Assembly: GCA_033675545.1 (NCBI GenBank)
Contig: JAWDGP010002436.1
Coordinates: 45,001 to 109,000 of the forward strand
Direction: 5' to 3'
Origin: Elysia crispata
Lineage: Eukaryota > Mollusca > Gastropoda > Plakobranchidae
Length of the DNA stretch: 64,000 bases
Position numbers and translations under genes: made by a program. The notes beneath the pieces are model-generated. The model was not told the DNA's origin. It worked only from the letters and a program-made list of their open reading frames with translations, and did not search any database. Below, one piece after another: positions 16,956 to 29,126 of the stretch (position 1 is the first letter of the stretch; each line of letters opens with the position of its first letter).

Positions 16956-19900
16956 GTAAGTCGGAAGCTTTTTGCGAAACTACCGGCTAACTCCTTTACG
17001 ACTAATTTAAGTCTGTTTTAAATCTATGTGAAGAAACTGGAAAGTTTGTTGAAGTGGAAAAGTACTGCGTCGCTTTTCGATCTTTGATTGCTTGTGTTTA
17101 CTTTTTCCCCCTCCTTTCATTTACGAGTTTGGGTAACGATGATAAAGAGTTTACTTTAAAACGGTTTTCTTCTTTATATCCTGAGTCGCTGATTGAGCTG
17201 AATGGGAACCAGTTGTTGATGTGATTTCATTCTTATCCTATTGCGCGTTTATTGTCCAATAATTTTTATGTATTTATATTTGTTCACAGGATAGGAACGC
17301 TCTACAAAATCTTTCAGGTCAGAAGATCGTGGAAAAAGGTAACAGTAAATCAATGATGTAAATAATCTTCTCATACGCATTTTTTATGAACAATCCTTGT
17401 ATACAGGATAATGTCATAATAATTGTTTGATGTAGCTCCTCTACAAAAGGGTCATCAAGCGCGGCAGTAATTGTTGTAAAGATGAAAACTCAAACTGATC
17501 AGTTGGTAGCGGAGCGGTTCACTCCTCAGGTTTACTGTGCGCCTTGTGCACGACAATCTTTGGTTCTGTAGCTGCTCGCAAGTGATAGAATCTGAGCTCC
17601 TCAGACCAGCCCGTGTTAGCCTACAGGAAATCTAGTGCTGTGCCTCAGGCTCATGTCTTTCCACGTGTGATAAGCTTATCTACTGTCTCTATTATTCTGA
17701 AATAAGAATAAAAACTCAGAAGCAGACTTTTTTCCCAAGACTAACACGGTTACTGCATGTTTGTTTCTTCCTCGCAGAGAACTCGCCGACAAGATCAGTT
17801 CGTGTCGTGAGTAGCGCAACATGTTGCTTTGCTGTTCATTCTTGCCTTTGGTGGCTTGAACAGTTTTGGTTTTGCAATTTCAATTTGATAAATTTCGATT
17901 CTTTCTCCAGTTCTATTATGAAAATGCGATTCCTACAAATGAGCAACAAATAATTGGGATAAATGAAATTATTTTCACAGTAGTATTATACAAATTCAAT
18001 GTGGCATCCGACACGATTGACAACCTGATACAGCGCAATATTTCTGCACCAGATTTCTTTTAAGATGCTGAACTGACCATATAAGTTTAACATGCCAGCT
18101 AATGCTTTTCGCTGTTGTTTTTACCTGCCTCATAGTCCTTTTTGTCATTTGCTTAAAAGTCAAAACATTTAGTTGCTGTTCAAAACGGTTTAATTTTAAT
18201 AGCAGAGTTTTCTAGTCATCGAAGGTTTTAATCGTCATGGCCATTGCTGCAGCTTGAAAAGCGTGTTAAACTTTTGATATTCAAATGTTTGAATAGTGTG
18301 GGGAATAGAGGAATAATAATTCAGATATTTTTTTTATTCACCTATGTAAGCTGAATACCTGCTTTGAAGAAAATTTCAAAGACACGATAATGTTGACATT
18401 TTAAGCCCTATATAAATCATTATTTCCTGCTTTGATACCGATATCTAACGAAAAAATAAATAACAACTAAAGTGATGTGCTTTTTTAACTTGCAGAACAT
18501 CTATTTTAGAAAAGTTTGGTGTCCCTTCCTCACCTATAAAATGTTGAACAATTGTTAAAAGTTGGCGTGCAACCATTTCCTTTTGAAGAATTCAACTATT
18601 ATGAATTCTTAAAGAGCTAAAGTCGTCAACATGTTGTTTGTTATGCATAACTCAAATCCAATTTACTGATCCTTCCCCCACCTTTACAATTACATTCATG
18701 TTTTATAACTACCTTTGTCCACCAGAAGCACAAGTAAGTCAGAACTACCCTCTAAAGGAAGCTTATCACATGGTGTGTATCATGAGCTCAAGGCTCAGAG
18801 ATTGGTCAAGGTCGGGCGTCCTGGTCGGGAACCCAGCGGTGAAGAGTTTCAAGGCAAATGTGACGCGAGTCAGCTACTACGGTCACCGGCACAGACTCAA
18901 AGCCAAATCAAGGAGAACATTTGCTCTGGACCGAGGATGATTAAATTCTGCATTAAAAAATCGTCATCTTTCCAAGATAACAAAAAGAAATTTCTGTTTT
19001 CCTTGCTGTCTCCAGGCAGGCAGGCCAAGAGGAGCAGGCGTCGAGCAAACAACAACTGTGATGGCCAGCTGTCTGAGGAGAAGCATGGCTACACGCCGGA
19101 TCAGCAGTACAACACGGCCGAAACTGCTGGCCAAGAGACAGAGAAAGCGTCTGTTTCCGTGAGACAAAGTCAGTCATTTCAAAACATACCCCAGCACACG
19201 GAGGATGAATACACAATTGGGCCTGAAGATGCGCACACCGCAAGAGGAAGCTCTGACTGCCTCCAACCTCATGTAAAGCACGGAAATCACGGAAGAGGCA
19301 AGCACAAGTCTCCAAACTCCAAGAGTCCGACAAAGAAAAAGAGAAAGAAGAAGCAGCACCAGAGAAGTATCTTTTCAAAGTCTGGGCAGAGCAGGAAAGC
19401 GAGAGAACCAGAATATCCCCCGGATGAAGCAGACAACCAAGATCTGTCACTGAAAAATTTGGAGATTAAGCAACAAACGCCTTCATATCATAGGAAGCAA
19501 ACTCTGACAAACGTCAGATCTAAACGACGCGTGATCGTGCCGGGACGGTTGACCAATAACAAGAAATTCCAAGCAACTAATGATTTTCAAAGCTTTGATC
19601 ATACTGAATGTGCCACACAAGAACTGAAAACTCTTATTCAACAGGTGGATCTCGAAAAACGTACTAGAAAATCTATATCTCCTCATCAAAGCAAGACTTT
19701 CGTCACAATCGACCAGTCGCAGCCACGAATTTGTGATGAAGAGTCAGCAGAAACTAAATCTGACGTTGAGTTCGTCGAGAAGTCAACCTCCCCTTTTGAG
19801 AAAGCTCAGGTGGTCTTGCCAAGAAATTGTGAGATACCAGCAGCAGATCTGTTTCCCTCCGCACGGCAGGAATCTGTTACAACTGAGGGAGAAATCTTAC

Positions 19901-22900
19901 AAAATGAACCGAGTGGCCAATACTCCAGGTTAGAAGATAACAGCTGTTGCGAAAGAGGTGTATCATTGAGTATTCTCAGCAGAATTGCGTCTATGAGCAG
20001 CCAGGACAGGAGCAGTGTCAGATCAAACATCAAGCATCCAAGTCGAAAACTGGGTGAGAAGTTAAACCGAAAAACGAAACCCAGAGGGAGCATGTTTCAG
20101 ACTGACCACCACAAGATGTTTGTTGAGGCTCCTGAGTGTTATAACTTGAAACTAATGAGTCCCATCGGTGTCCCCTTTTCAGGGTTTGTAAGGTCAGAAG
20201 ACCTCGAAAACAATAAAAAATCCACAGACGAGACTAGTATAAGAACTGACCGTATACATAGACCATTACAAGTAAGGCGGATGTCCTTGGGAAAACCTCA
20301 CATTGATGCATTGAATACGAAGAACAAATGCAAATTTGATCAAACAGCGAAGGCAGAGACGCCTTTTATCTTGAGCCATGAATATCCTGCCCGTGGCACA
20401 CGTCATAACGTCCAGCCCGTCCCGCCGAATCGGACACGTCCCTCCCCACCATTCTACCGTGAGCAGGTAGCCGAATCCAGGCTTCAAGATTCCATATCCA
20501 CCTCATTTTCTTCCCACTATAGCTGTCTGGGCTGCATCGTTTCTTCGTGTTCTACCAGGATGCAGAATGCGCCCGGCAAACCATCCGACCTGCGGAAAAA
20601 TCTTGAAAAATGTAAACCTGCTTGCAAGAAAACCAACATCAAAGCTCAGCCTATTGAGGGTTATATACTCAATAGCAAAACGCCTATCGCAAACACGTTG
20701 CTATTGTGTCGCTCTGGAGTGACAACAACATATGAAAACTGGACAACTGAGGAAGCACATGGTCCAGGCAAAGTGAGAGCCTGCCTCTCAGCTTCTAGTC
20801 GAAATAAATTTCCCAGTTTATCCTCCTATCTGGAGTATCTAGAAAGACAGGCAGCCACACAGAAAAACTCATTATATACCCAAGATGAGAGCGGTAAGAG
20901 TCAACTCGGTAAGCGGATAGTGTCTAGTCCGTTACAAGATCGCAAATGTCGCAAACACCTGTCACAACACTCTCGATCCAGTTCGCAAGCGATGTACACA
21001 AAAACACCTTTTGAAATCAGACAAGAAACGAAGGATTTCGGGCTCGTACAAGAAAGTCAAATTCAAGACCAGAAAAACAGCCAAGCAATTGTAGAGCAAT
21101 GCAAAGACTCAATGGCTTCGGGGAAACCGGTAATGAATAGGAATAACCAATTCATCGGTGTTATGGGGAAACAACCTCCTAATCGAGTTGTAGAAAGTGG
21201 GTTGGAAGAGAAAAATCAAACATTGAAGAATCCAGAGGTTAAAAAGCAATCATCTACAGTTCCAAATAAAGATAATAAGGATCGATCGTTCCGCCCCAAA
21301 CTAAGGTTTAAATATCTTCCTTTGACAAAGCAGCCATTGCCCTTTTCAGCCCCAGCGAAAATCAAGAAAGAAGAAAAGAGAAATAGCATGGGACAAAAGG
21401 AGTTGAAAGTTTCGAGTATGGCAGTGACTAAAATGAAAGGAGCGCTGAGTAAAGAAAAAACAGATAGAAAGCAAACTCCTCAAAATCCTCAAACGCGGAG
21501 TTGCTCCAAAGCCTTCAGTAAAAATACTCAACTGCAATCTCAAATGAGAAAGGATATCGACGAATCGGCAAGTGTTAATCTTGAAAAGCCTATACACTTT
21601 GGAGTGGCAAAGCCGGTAGTGGTTAATCTTAGAAAACTCTGCCGACAGCCTGGTCCTATTCTGGTGGCAAAAGAGTGCTCAAAGACAGCACAATTGAATT
21701 CTCCAGAGAAACCAAAGAAACTTCCATCTGCTCCAGCTATCAGCGCAGAGGAGACATCCTTGAGCCTGGACCTACAATCTCTCTTGGAAATGGCCAAGAC
21801 AGTTTTGAAAAAGAAAAAATCTCAAATTTCCAAGACAAAAAAAGTTTTCAATAGCACAAATCAAGAAAACAAAGAAGACCGTATAAAAAGTGATGATCAG
21901 ACATCTGGAAGCTCCCAATGTAAACGTTCACTCGTTGCTGCGAAAGATGCTTGTGATATGAAGCACATCACCCCCCGGGACCGGAGCTATACTCACCTCT
22001 ACAGAACCAAGGAGTCCCGCGGGCTGAAGCCATGGGGGACAACAAAGGCGTTCACTGATCGCCTGAAGCTAATGCTGCAGGAAAATAATGAACATTGCAT
22101 GAACAGGAACGCAGAAATATCACCGGATCTCAAAGGCGACAAAAGACCCAGAAAAGCTTACGTTGTACACAAGGCAAATCTTCCGAAAACACCTCTCTGT
22201 TCAAGAAACGAAGCAAACTCTAAAGCTGCCAAAAAATCATCTGAATTCAATGGGAGGAAAGTTCTCAAAAAGAAGTGTCCTAAAGAAAAAGATAGATTGA
22301 AAGTTTCCAATGCTAATACGTCTCTGAAAAATAGTAAAGCACCCATACTCAGAACTGAAGCTCTCGCCAAAAAAAGAGGCAAAATAGCAGATAACAAGGC
22401 GCAGGCGAACTTAAAAAATCTGACTAAAAAGAAAACATTGAAATCCAAAGGCAAACCTCTCCATCTGACAGCCACTCAGCTGTATCAGGAGAACACAGAG
22501 AACCGAGGTGCTGAAATACCAATGCATTCTTCAACCAGGCGGCTCGACTTTCGCTCGTCAGATTCGTTGAGGAAATCCTCACGGTCTATGTCTGAGGTAA
22601 CTCCACGCAAACATCCCTTCACTGGCATGGATCCTGCCCAGGTTGCTAAGCTACACCAGGAAACACTCAAAGACGATGCTTTCCACACCTCGCAGTCGAG
22701 TGTTTGTACCTATGCCCTCTCTAGGAAAAATCAGGTGCAAAATGACTTAAATGTGTTGTTGAGCAAGATGGCAACCCGAACCAGTGTCAAAAGTCCACAT
22801 CCCAATCTCGAAATACTTGGAGATGACGTGCAAATGTGTAAAAGTGAGGAAGCAATGGAGGGTATTTTGTGTAGGGACGCTTTTAAAGATGGAGCAAAGG

Positions 22901-25900
22901 CGAGAGAAGAAAATCCTCTGGATGTGAGAATTAGCTCAGGATGTTCGGAGAATTCCGCTGTGTCCTGTAAGTCTAGAAAGCAGACGCAGTTGCGTGGTTC
23001 CCGCCCAAGTGACACGCTATTGATTCACACAGAGGTCGATCCTGAACCGTCCACAGCAGCTCTTAAGTTTCTCTTGCAATGCGCTTGCAACAGGTTCCAT
23101 TCTATGCCGCATCTGCCTGTCTCCCGGCTTCAGTCACCTACTGCAACAGATGCGACACGCAAAGACCTCTTTTGTGAAGATCAGTCAACTAAAATATATT
23201 CAGATGAGTCTGGTGTAGAACGCAATGATATGAAGCATGGTATTCAGCTGAATGTAAGTGAAATAAAAAACAAAGAAAACATAAACGATTCTAAATTTAA
23301 ATCATGCAAAATTAACGTCATGAAAACTGATGATACCAGATCCAAACAGTCTTTTTATGAAAGTATAAGCACAAATAATACCAAAGTATCCATCAATTCA
23401 TCTTCAGATAATACTAAATCGTCTCTTGTAGCATGCACAAAGAAGAGAAAACCAAGTGTAATGAGTGAAAGCCAAACCTCAACTGTATCAAAAAGTCATG
23501 GAAATAAAAACTTAGTCTCTCGGGTGAAAAAACTCAGAGAAAGAAAGGAGCTCAGAATAGCTGAACCAAAACAAATAAAGTCTTCTATAAAAGAAGGCAC
23601 TGAAGATAGTTATATAAACAATATTGAGCCAACTGTAATGGATACACAACAAGGCAATGAAATCAGAAACACAAACGGAAATCTCAAGTCAGTTCCAAAG
23701 CAAAACAAAACGGATAAATCTCAAACAGCTAAAAACGGTGTTAAGGGAAAGCGATCATCTTCATGCAACCTCAAAGAAAATAAGAATGCATTTTATGAAA
23801 ACACAACGAGTCCCTTGGTGTTGGGAAACGATTACAAAACTGAAAACATTGACTGGGAATGTCAGGGTAGGAACAGCTCTGATCATCTCAGCAATATAAA
23901 ATTGAAAACAGAAAATGTTGAAACAGCAAGGCTACCCTCTCCATATTCGAACCAGATTGCTGCTCATTCTGACCAATCTCCAGTATTGGACATGAAAAAG
24001 GCGTCTGAGGTACCCAAAACTCACTCTGGATTTTCCTGCAGTGAGCCACAGGTCAAAATAGGAAATGGTCAACAATTTCATCAGCAAGTGCAGCAGAATC
24101 ACCATCTTCATCAGCAGCAGAACAAAGATATTAGTGTCTTGTCTTCCTCTCTGCTGACTTCCAGTCCGCTAAATTTTATAGTTAGTTCTGAACAAGAGAC
24201 AGCAATGCTCTCTGATAGCATACATGACTTTGAGCCTCAGGTCCCCAGGAGAAGCATAGAAATTCCTGCCGCTACGATGCTGGAGAGGAGACCAACCTTC
24301 AAGTCTGTCTATGGCACAACCGATGTCTCTTCCAACACAGCATCCTCTCACAAGACAAGGCCTAACTCCCACGGTCTTAATGCATTCATTGAGCGGCCCA
24401 GAATGGACGTTAATTTCGAGTGTAGACAGAGTTCTTCTGAGCAAAGATTTGGAACAATATCAAGCAATGTGGTGGCCTCTCAAACTTTACGCCAGAGTGG
24501 AAGCAAAAAAGCGTTGTCTCACATTTCTGAAGAGAGTAACAACTCAGAATGTAATCAAGAGTTGACAACTGTAGAGGGAATCAGAAACAAGCATATGGTC
24601 TCCCATTTCTCGTGTGAAAAAAACGAATGTAAAACTGTAAATAAAATATGTGGCTCACAAGGATCTTCCCCGACGTCTGACTGTCAACAAAGATCAGAGT
24701 CTTTGAAGAACTGGGATAAAGACGGTAGCAAGAGAGACCAATCTGATAAGATGAGCACATTGGAGGCAACAAAAGAAACTTTCAGTGAAGCTCCTATTCA
24801 GGAGGCATTAAGAGCTGAAGTAATGATACAAGAGACCGATTTTGAGATTGACCGGGCCGCAAAACCCCTCTCAGAACAGGAGTCGCCAGGGAGATGGTTC
24901 AAATCACCATCACGCAGAGACGGACACAACAAACCATGTCAGGCGTCAGTGAACCACAAGCAAGACGACTGGGAAAGTCCAAATAGTTCATTTGGTATTG
25001 CTATAATGGGAGTATCTTCATTGGAGAAGCACGATAAGGTCTTTTTTGATGGAAAGAGCTGGTTGCACGAGATTCCAGTGACGGTAGTCTACACAAATCA
25101 AAACTCAGACATACCAGATTTATCTTTCACAAACGAAGATGAATATAGCCTTGACAGCTGGACACAAAACAGTATTTGTCTCAGCAAAAAATCTCTTGAA
25201 TGCGAACAACAATGTAATGAACATAATAAGAACCGAACTTATCATTCCAACAATAATTTAACAGAAATTCCCAAAACTGCTCTTGTCCATGAATGTATTA
25301 AACGACTCCCTATCTTGTCTCGAACGTCTGTCAGAGGTTTTTGTGACATTAGCGAGACCAAGCCTGGCGAAAGTTGTGGTTTTGCAGGCAAACAACTGCA
25401 CAAGGTTGTTGAAAATGATAAAACCAATAGCAACGATCCGAGTGGTGATAAAAAGGACTTGGAAAGTCTTCTTGACTCTGCATTAGACAAGACATTTTTT
25501 AGGAGGAAACCCTCAGAAGCTTCACTTGTAATTCCCAAGCCACTGATCAGGAAGGCGAGAATCCGCCGGATGGGCCAGTCAGTGATAGGTTCTAACCGAG
25601 AAGTCTTTCGTTCTGTGAATAAAGAGTCTCAAATTGTCAGGGATTGCCAAGACAAGGGAATCTCATTGGCGTCATGTTCAGACGTTAAGCTAAACTGGAA
25701 AGTTCGTGAGACGCCATTAAGAGGTAACACTGAGCAAGAATCCGTAGACAAGGCTGGTATAAGTTCCTTAGCTACAAAAGCTCTAGATGCGGCCCTACCC
25801 CAAGATAATAAAACTGCTCAGACTGATGCGTGCACGGCCGAGGAGAGCGATGATGAGCAGACGTTACAGCGGATTCTGAAACAAGTCTCCGCTCAGCCTT

Positions 25901-28692
25901 TTGCTATTACGAGAAATAGGAAGCCACGTAGGGATGAAGTCAAAACTGCAGATCTTAATGATTGCAAGCATCAGACACAGCTGACCGGTTTGAGTTATGC
26001 AGAAACTCCCCACAAGTTAATGGACAATGGCATCTGTATAGAAACAAAAATGAATTGTGCCGCAAACAGCAATGGCTCACAAAACCAATCGATCATGTCC
26101 TCTGTGCCAGCTGAGGAAAAGCTTAAAAGATATGACAAACAAACTGAAAGATCAGGTTATAAGGATCTAGATGTTATCCAAGATTCACATCATCCTTCAA
26201 CTTGCAGGGAGCTTAGCGATGGAGAACACGCGAGAAGTTCAAAAGATTTGGAAAATGCTAGCTTGAGATCAGCCCATGGGACGCTGCAGCAGGAGAAGAC
26301 AAACACTTCCGCCCAGGAAACCTCTCCACTGGATGAAGTAACTCACGACGGTGGGGATGACGGGGCATTAATGGTGAAAAACTTGGAAGAGAGTATCAGC
26401 CGCAATGGCAATGGAAGCAAGAGTGCAACTAAACACAACGACGATGAAGATAGCTTAAGTCGAAGTCGCGTGACGGTTGTTAACGACCTCTCTGAACATT
26501 TGACCATGAAACCATCTCAACAGCTGAAGGATCAAGAAACCAAAAGGTCTGCAGGACTAGCTGATCATAATGGAAGTCCGTGTTCCAGCAGCTCCAGCTC
26601 CATCGTGCTCAGCTGGGTGGGGAGCCAACACGGCTCGGACAGGAACGCAGATCTCATCTCAAGCCCCGCCGCCGACTGCCCTTCACTGATTCTGAACTCT
26701 GAGAATTTTGGTGACGCAGCAGGTTTTTACTTTCAGAACTCTGATACAAAGTCGCATTTCTTGTTTGAGAATATTGATTTAAGGGGCAAATCAAAAGAGC
26801 CGTACAGACTTAATTCCAACATACTACCTCCACAAAGCTCCGGTTTCAGATTTAATAATAACTCTGAAGCTATTTCAACTGTTGGGCCGTTGCAACAGAC
26901 CAATTTAAATGAAAATAACATAAAAACTGACATGGGTGTCTACAGTTTTCACTCTGAAGTGAAGGAAGATTCTTCCACGGCATTATGCTATGATGAAAGT
27001 GGTAGTTATGATGAAGATGATGTGTCGGGAGATCTCATCAACAGTCTGTACGGGTTTTACAACCAGGACAAGATTAGAGATAGAGACTATTCAGTTGAAC
27101 ATATCAAGAAGGAAAACAGTGATGGGATATTGGAACAGGAATCTTATCTGCACAATCTTATGAAGAACAAGGCCTGGGATGAGGAGATGCCCAGAGCTAG
27201 ATGGGACGTTACAGCGACCGAAGAAAAGACAACTGTTCCGTACGTGACTGGACCGACGGCTCCTCAGTTGCTCTCAGGGCGGCAGAATCCGGGCGAGAAG
27301 AATTCCAGGTGTGGTTACGTCATCTCTGCTTGGACCAATCAGCGTCAACACAGCGATCTAGATCAAACTACACACCAGCCTGGTGCCTCACATCAGACAG
27401 TATTCTCCGTGAAGGGCCCAGTCTGCAACAGGCTCTCGCCTCTTTTGTATCCAACAATGGAAAGGAAAAATTTCTGTTGCGAGAGAAACAATCAGGGCAT
27501 GAGCCTCCAAAATTTCTATCATTTAAAATCAGAAGAGCACAACAGAAATGACGTCGATTGTGTGAAAAAGCCAGGCATAGGTCTAACTTCTTGCTTCAGT
27601 CAGGTTTTCTCTGCAGGTGCGATGGGATCTAAGTATCATGGCGCTCGGTGCAGTAAACGAAACACCTCATTCCCTCGGAAGTCGAGTGAGATGGATAGGC
27701 ATACACTGAATGCTTTTAGTATTCCACGCATTCTGGGGCTAGAATCTGTTGGAGAGAACTTTAAATTTGGAAACCACAAGGCTGCACCTTCTCTAGAAGA
27801 ACATTTGAGGTCAAGATTTGGTGATCCTGACATTAGACTTCATCCGTCAGCTGCTCGGCCTACCTCAGTCAGGGCAGTGAGACATTACTTCAGCTCGCTA
27901 GACGAGCATCTCAGCATCAGGTCTGATGGCGCCAATGTGTGTTCTAGTGACAAATCTCCGCTGAGCCCGTCCAGTCTCAACTGGTACCGGCCCCAGTCGC
28001 TGTCTTCCTCGAACTCCATGAATGCTAGCCAGGCCGCTGAAGCTGTGGAGTCCAGGCCGCAGGAGGCCAATAACAGAAGAGCACAGTTCGACTTCCCATC
28101 CAAGCATGGCATGGTAAGAGACGGTGTGGGACAGGAAATAAATGACTTCATCGACTCTCAGCGGCAAGCTGTGCCCTCTACAATAACCGCAAACCATTGG
28201 GGAGGACCTCAGGTCACGAGGAACGCTACAACAAGAGATCAGCAGTTAGCTGTGAACTCTACACTAAGAGGACAGCAAATAGCGGCGAACTCTACACTAA
28301 GAGGACAGCAGCTAGCGGCGAACTCTAAATCAAGAGGACAGCAGCTAGCGGCGAACTCTACATCAAGAGGACAGCAGCTAGCGGCGAACTCTAAATCTAG
28401 AGGACAGCAGCTAGCGACGAACTCTACATCAAGAGGACAGCAGCAAGTGACGAACTCTGCATCAACAGGACAGCAGTTAGCTGTAAATTCTGCACCAAGA
28501 GGACAGCAGCAAGGTGCGAACTCTACAGCAAGAGGACAGCAGCTAGCGGTGAATTTCACTCCAGGAGGAAACTCTTCATCACAAGGACAACAGGCGGTGA
28601 TGAACTCAACATTTAGAGTACATCAGCAAGAGAGCAATAGAAGGGTGAGCGACATTGTACAGATGTTTGAGATGAAAAAATCAACCACGTAA
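16780..28692 (+). CDS. Giant single-pass membrane-anchored protein of unknown function (predicted 3,406 aa, four coding exons)
   Basis: Join 16780-16955, 17290-17338, 17778-17806 and 18726-28692. The split codons at the exon 1/2 and 3/4 junctions are completed in frame and the exon 2/3 junction falls between codons. All donors are GT and all acceptors AG. Residues about 43-67 form a strongly hydrophobic segment (from SVWPLWWYL to TLYKIF), followed at once by a basic cluster (VRRSWKKRTRR), as in a signal anchor with a cytoplasmic C-terminus. The remaining 3,300-plus residues come from one 10-kb exon. They are rich in Ser, Lys, Asn, Gln and Thr and look largely disordered. There is a Lys/Arg run near residue 284 (KKKRKKK), a Gln/His patch near 1868-1886, a Ser run near 2705, and an 11-residue tandem repeat near 3255-3385. 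The tail is RRVSDIVQMFEMKKSTT. I recognise no catalytic domain. An uninterrupted frame this long in AT-rich DNA cannot be chance. Confidence 0.85.
16956..17289 (+). other. Intron 1 of the giant-ORF gene
   Basis: A 334-base AT-rich intron running from GTAAGT to TTGTTCACAG. Nothing else is recognisable in it. Confidence 0.7.
17290..17338 (+). CDS. Giant-ORF gene, coding exon 2
   Basis: A 49-bp exon between TTGTTCACAG and GTAACAG. Its first base completes the Leu codon started in exon 1. The rest encodes IGTLYKIFQVRRSWKK, which completes the hydrophobic helix and starts the basic cluster after it. It ends in phase 0. Confidence 0.72.
17339..17777 (+). other. Intron 2 of the giant-ORF gene
   Basis: A 439-base intron from GTAACAG to TTCCTCGCAG. 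No other feature is seen. Confidence 0.65.
17778..17806 (+). CDS. Giant-ORF gene, coding exon 3 (29-bp micro-exon)
   Basis: This micro-exon lies between TTCTTCCTCGCAG and GTGAGTAG and encodes RTRRQDQFV plus two bases (TC), extending the basic cluster. The two bases are completed by the first base of exon 4 to give Ser. The phase match on both sides supports an otherwise very small exon. Confidence 0.68.
17807..18725 (+). other. Intron 3 of the giant-ORF gene
   Basis: A 919-base AT-rich intron from GTGAGT to TTTGTCCACCAG. The short open frame at 17866-18063 inside it has no support as an exon. Confidence 0.65.
18726..28692 (+). CDS. Giant-ORF gene, coding exon 4 (about 10 kb, contains the stop)
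   Basis: The frame is closed upstream by a TAA at 18706 and becomes coding at the acceptor CCTTTGTCCACCAG, whose AG is at 18724-18725. It then runs 3,321 codons without a stop to TAA at 28690-28692. This almost-10-kb single exon carries nearly the whole protein. Composition is uniform in style: polar, Lys/Ser/Asn/Gln-rich, with few hydrophobic stretches. Acidic or aromatic islands include SLDLQSLLEMAKTVLKKKK near residue 1100 and a more conserved-looking SWLHEIPVTVVYTN near 2200. Confidence 0.95.
28232..28630 (+). repeat. 33-bp (11-residue) coding tandem repeat
   Basis: About twelve units of the pattern GQQLAANSTSR follow one another near the C-terminus of the giant protein. The first units are nearly identical at DNA level (GGACAGCAGCTAGCGGCGAAC recurring). 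Later copies are degenerate (GQQQVTNSAST, GQQLAVNSAPR, GQQQGANSTAR). Near-identity in the middle with decay at the edges suggests recent expansion by slippage or unequal crossing over. NST/NSA/NFT sequons recur, but the region is predicted cytoplasmic. Confidence 0.93.
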
Positions 28693-29120
28693 GAGACACG
28701 TGCTGTTGTCTTTAATTCAGCGAGAAGAAAGTTGATTTTAAAAGTAAATAATGTAGAAAATTTGTCTCTCGTTAACTTCTTTAAATCAATCCATTCTGAT
28801 TTTTGCTGCCGCCAGTGACATTGTTTAACATGACCCTGGGGTGGGAAAGACTATAAAGTACACCGGAAAGTATTTTCTGCCTGTTTATGAATTACTCCTT
28901 AATGCACATAAGGTCTGATCTACAGAGCCTTATTTTATCATTATAGCAGACTTCATCTTATTTTTACTTCGCATGTCTCTGTTGTATGAAAATAGAATTA
29001 AAAATATGTCAGATGGAAGTGAAAAGTTTGGAATAACAACACAGCATGGGAAATGGTCGAGTGCTAAACATCTCAACAAGAGTTATACTTGTCTCACACA
29101 AACATGAAAAACAAAACAGT

Positions 29121-29126
29121 AATAAA
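29121..29126 (+). terminator. Candidate polyadenylation signal of the giant-ORF gene
   Basis: The first canonical AATAAA that I see after the stop codon, about 430 bases downstream. Usage is inferred only. Confidence 0.35.

Noticed and set aside
18638..18940. Plus-strand frame overlapping the start of giant exon 4
   Set aside because: It spans the inferred intron 3 acceptor in another frame and is short. The exon 4 frame with matched phase explains the region.
28239..28559. Cys-rich minus-strand frame (repeating CCPL)
   Set aside because: It is the antisense shadow of the 11-residue coding repeat of the giant protein.
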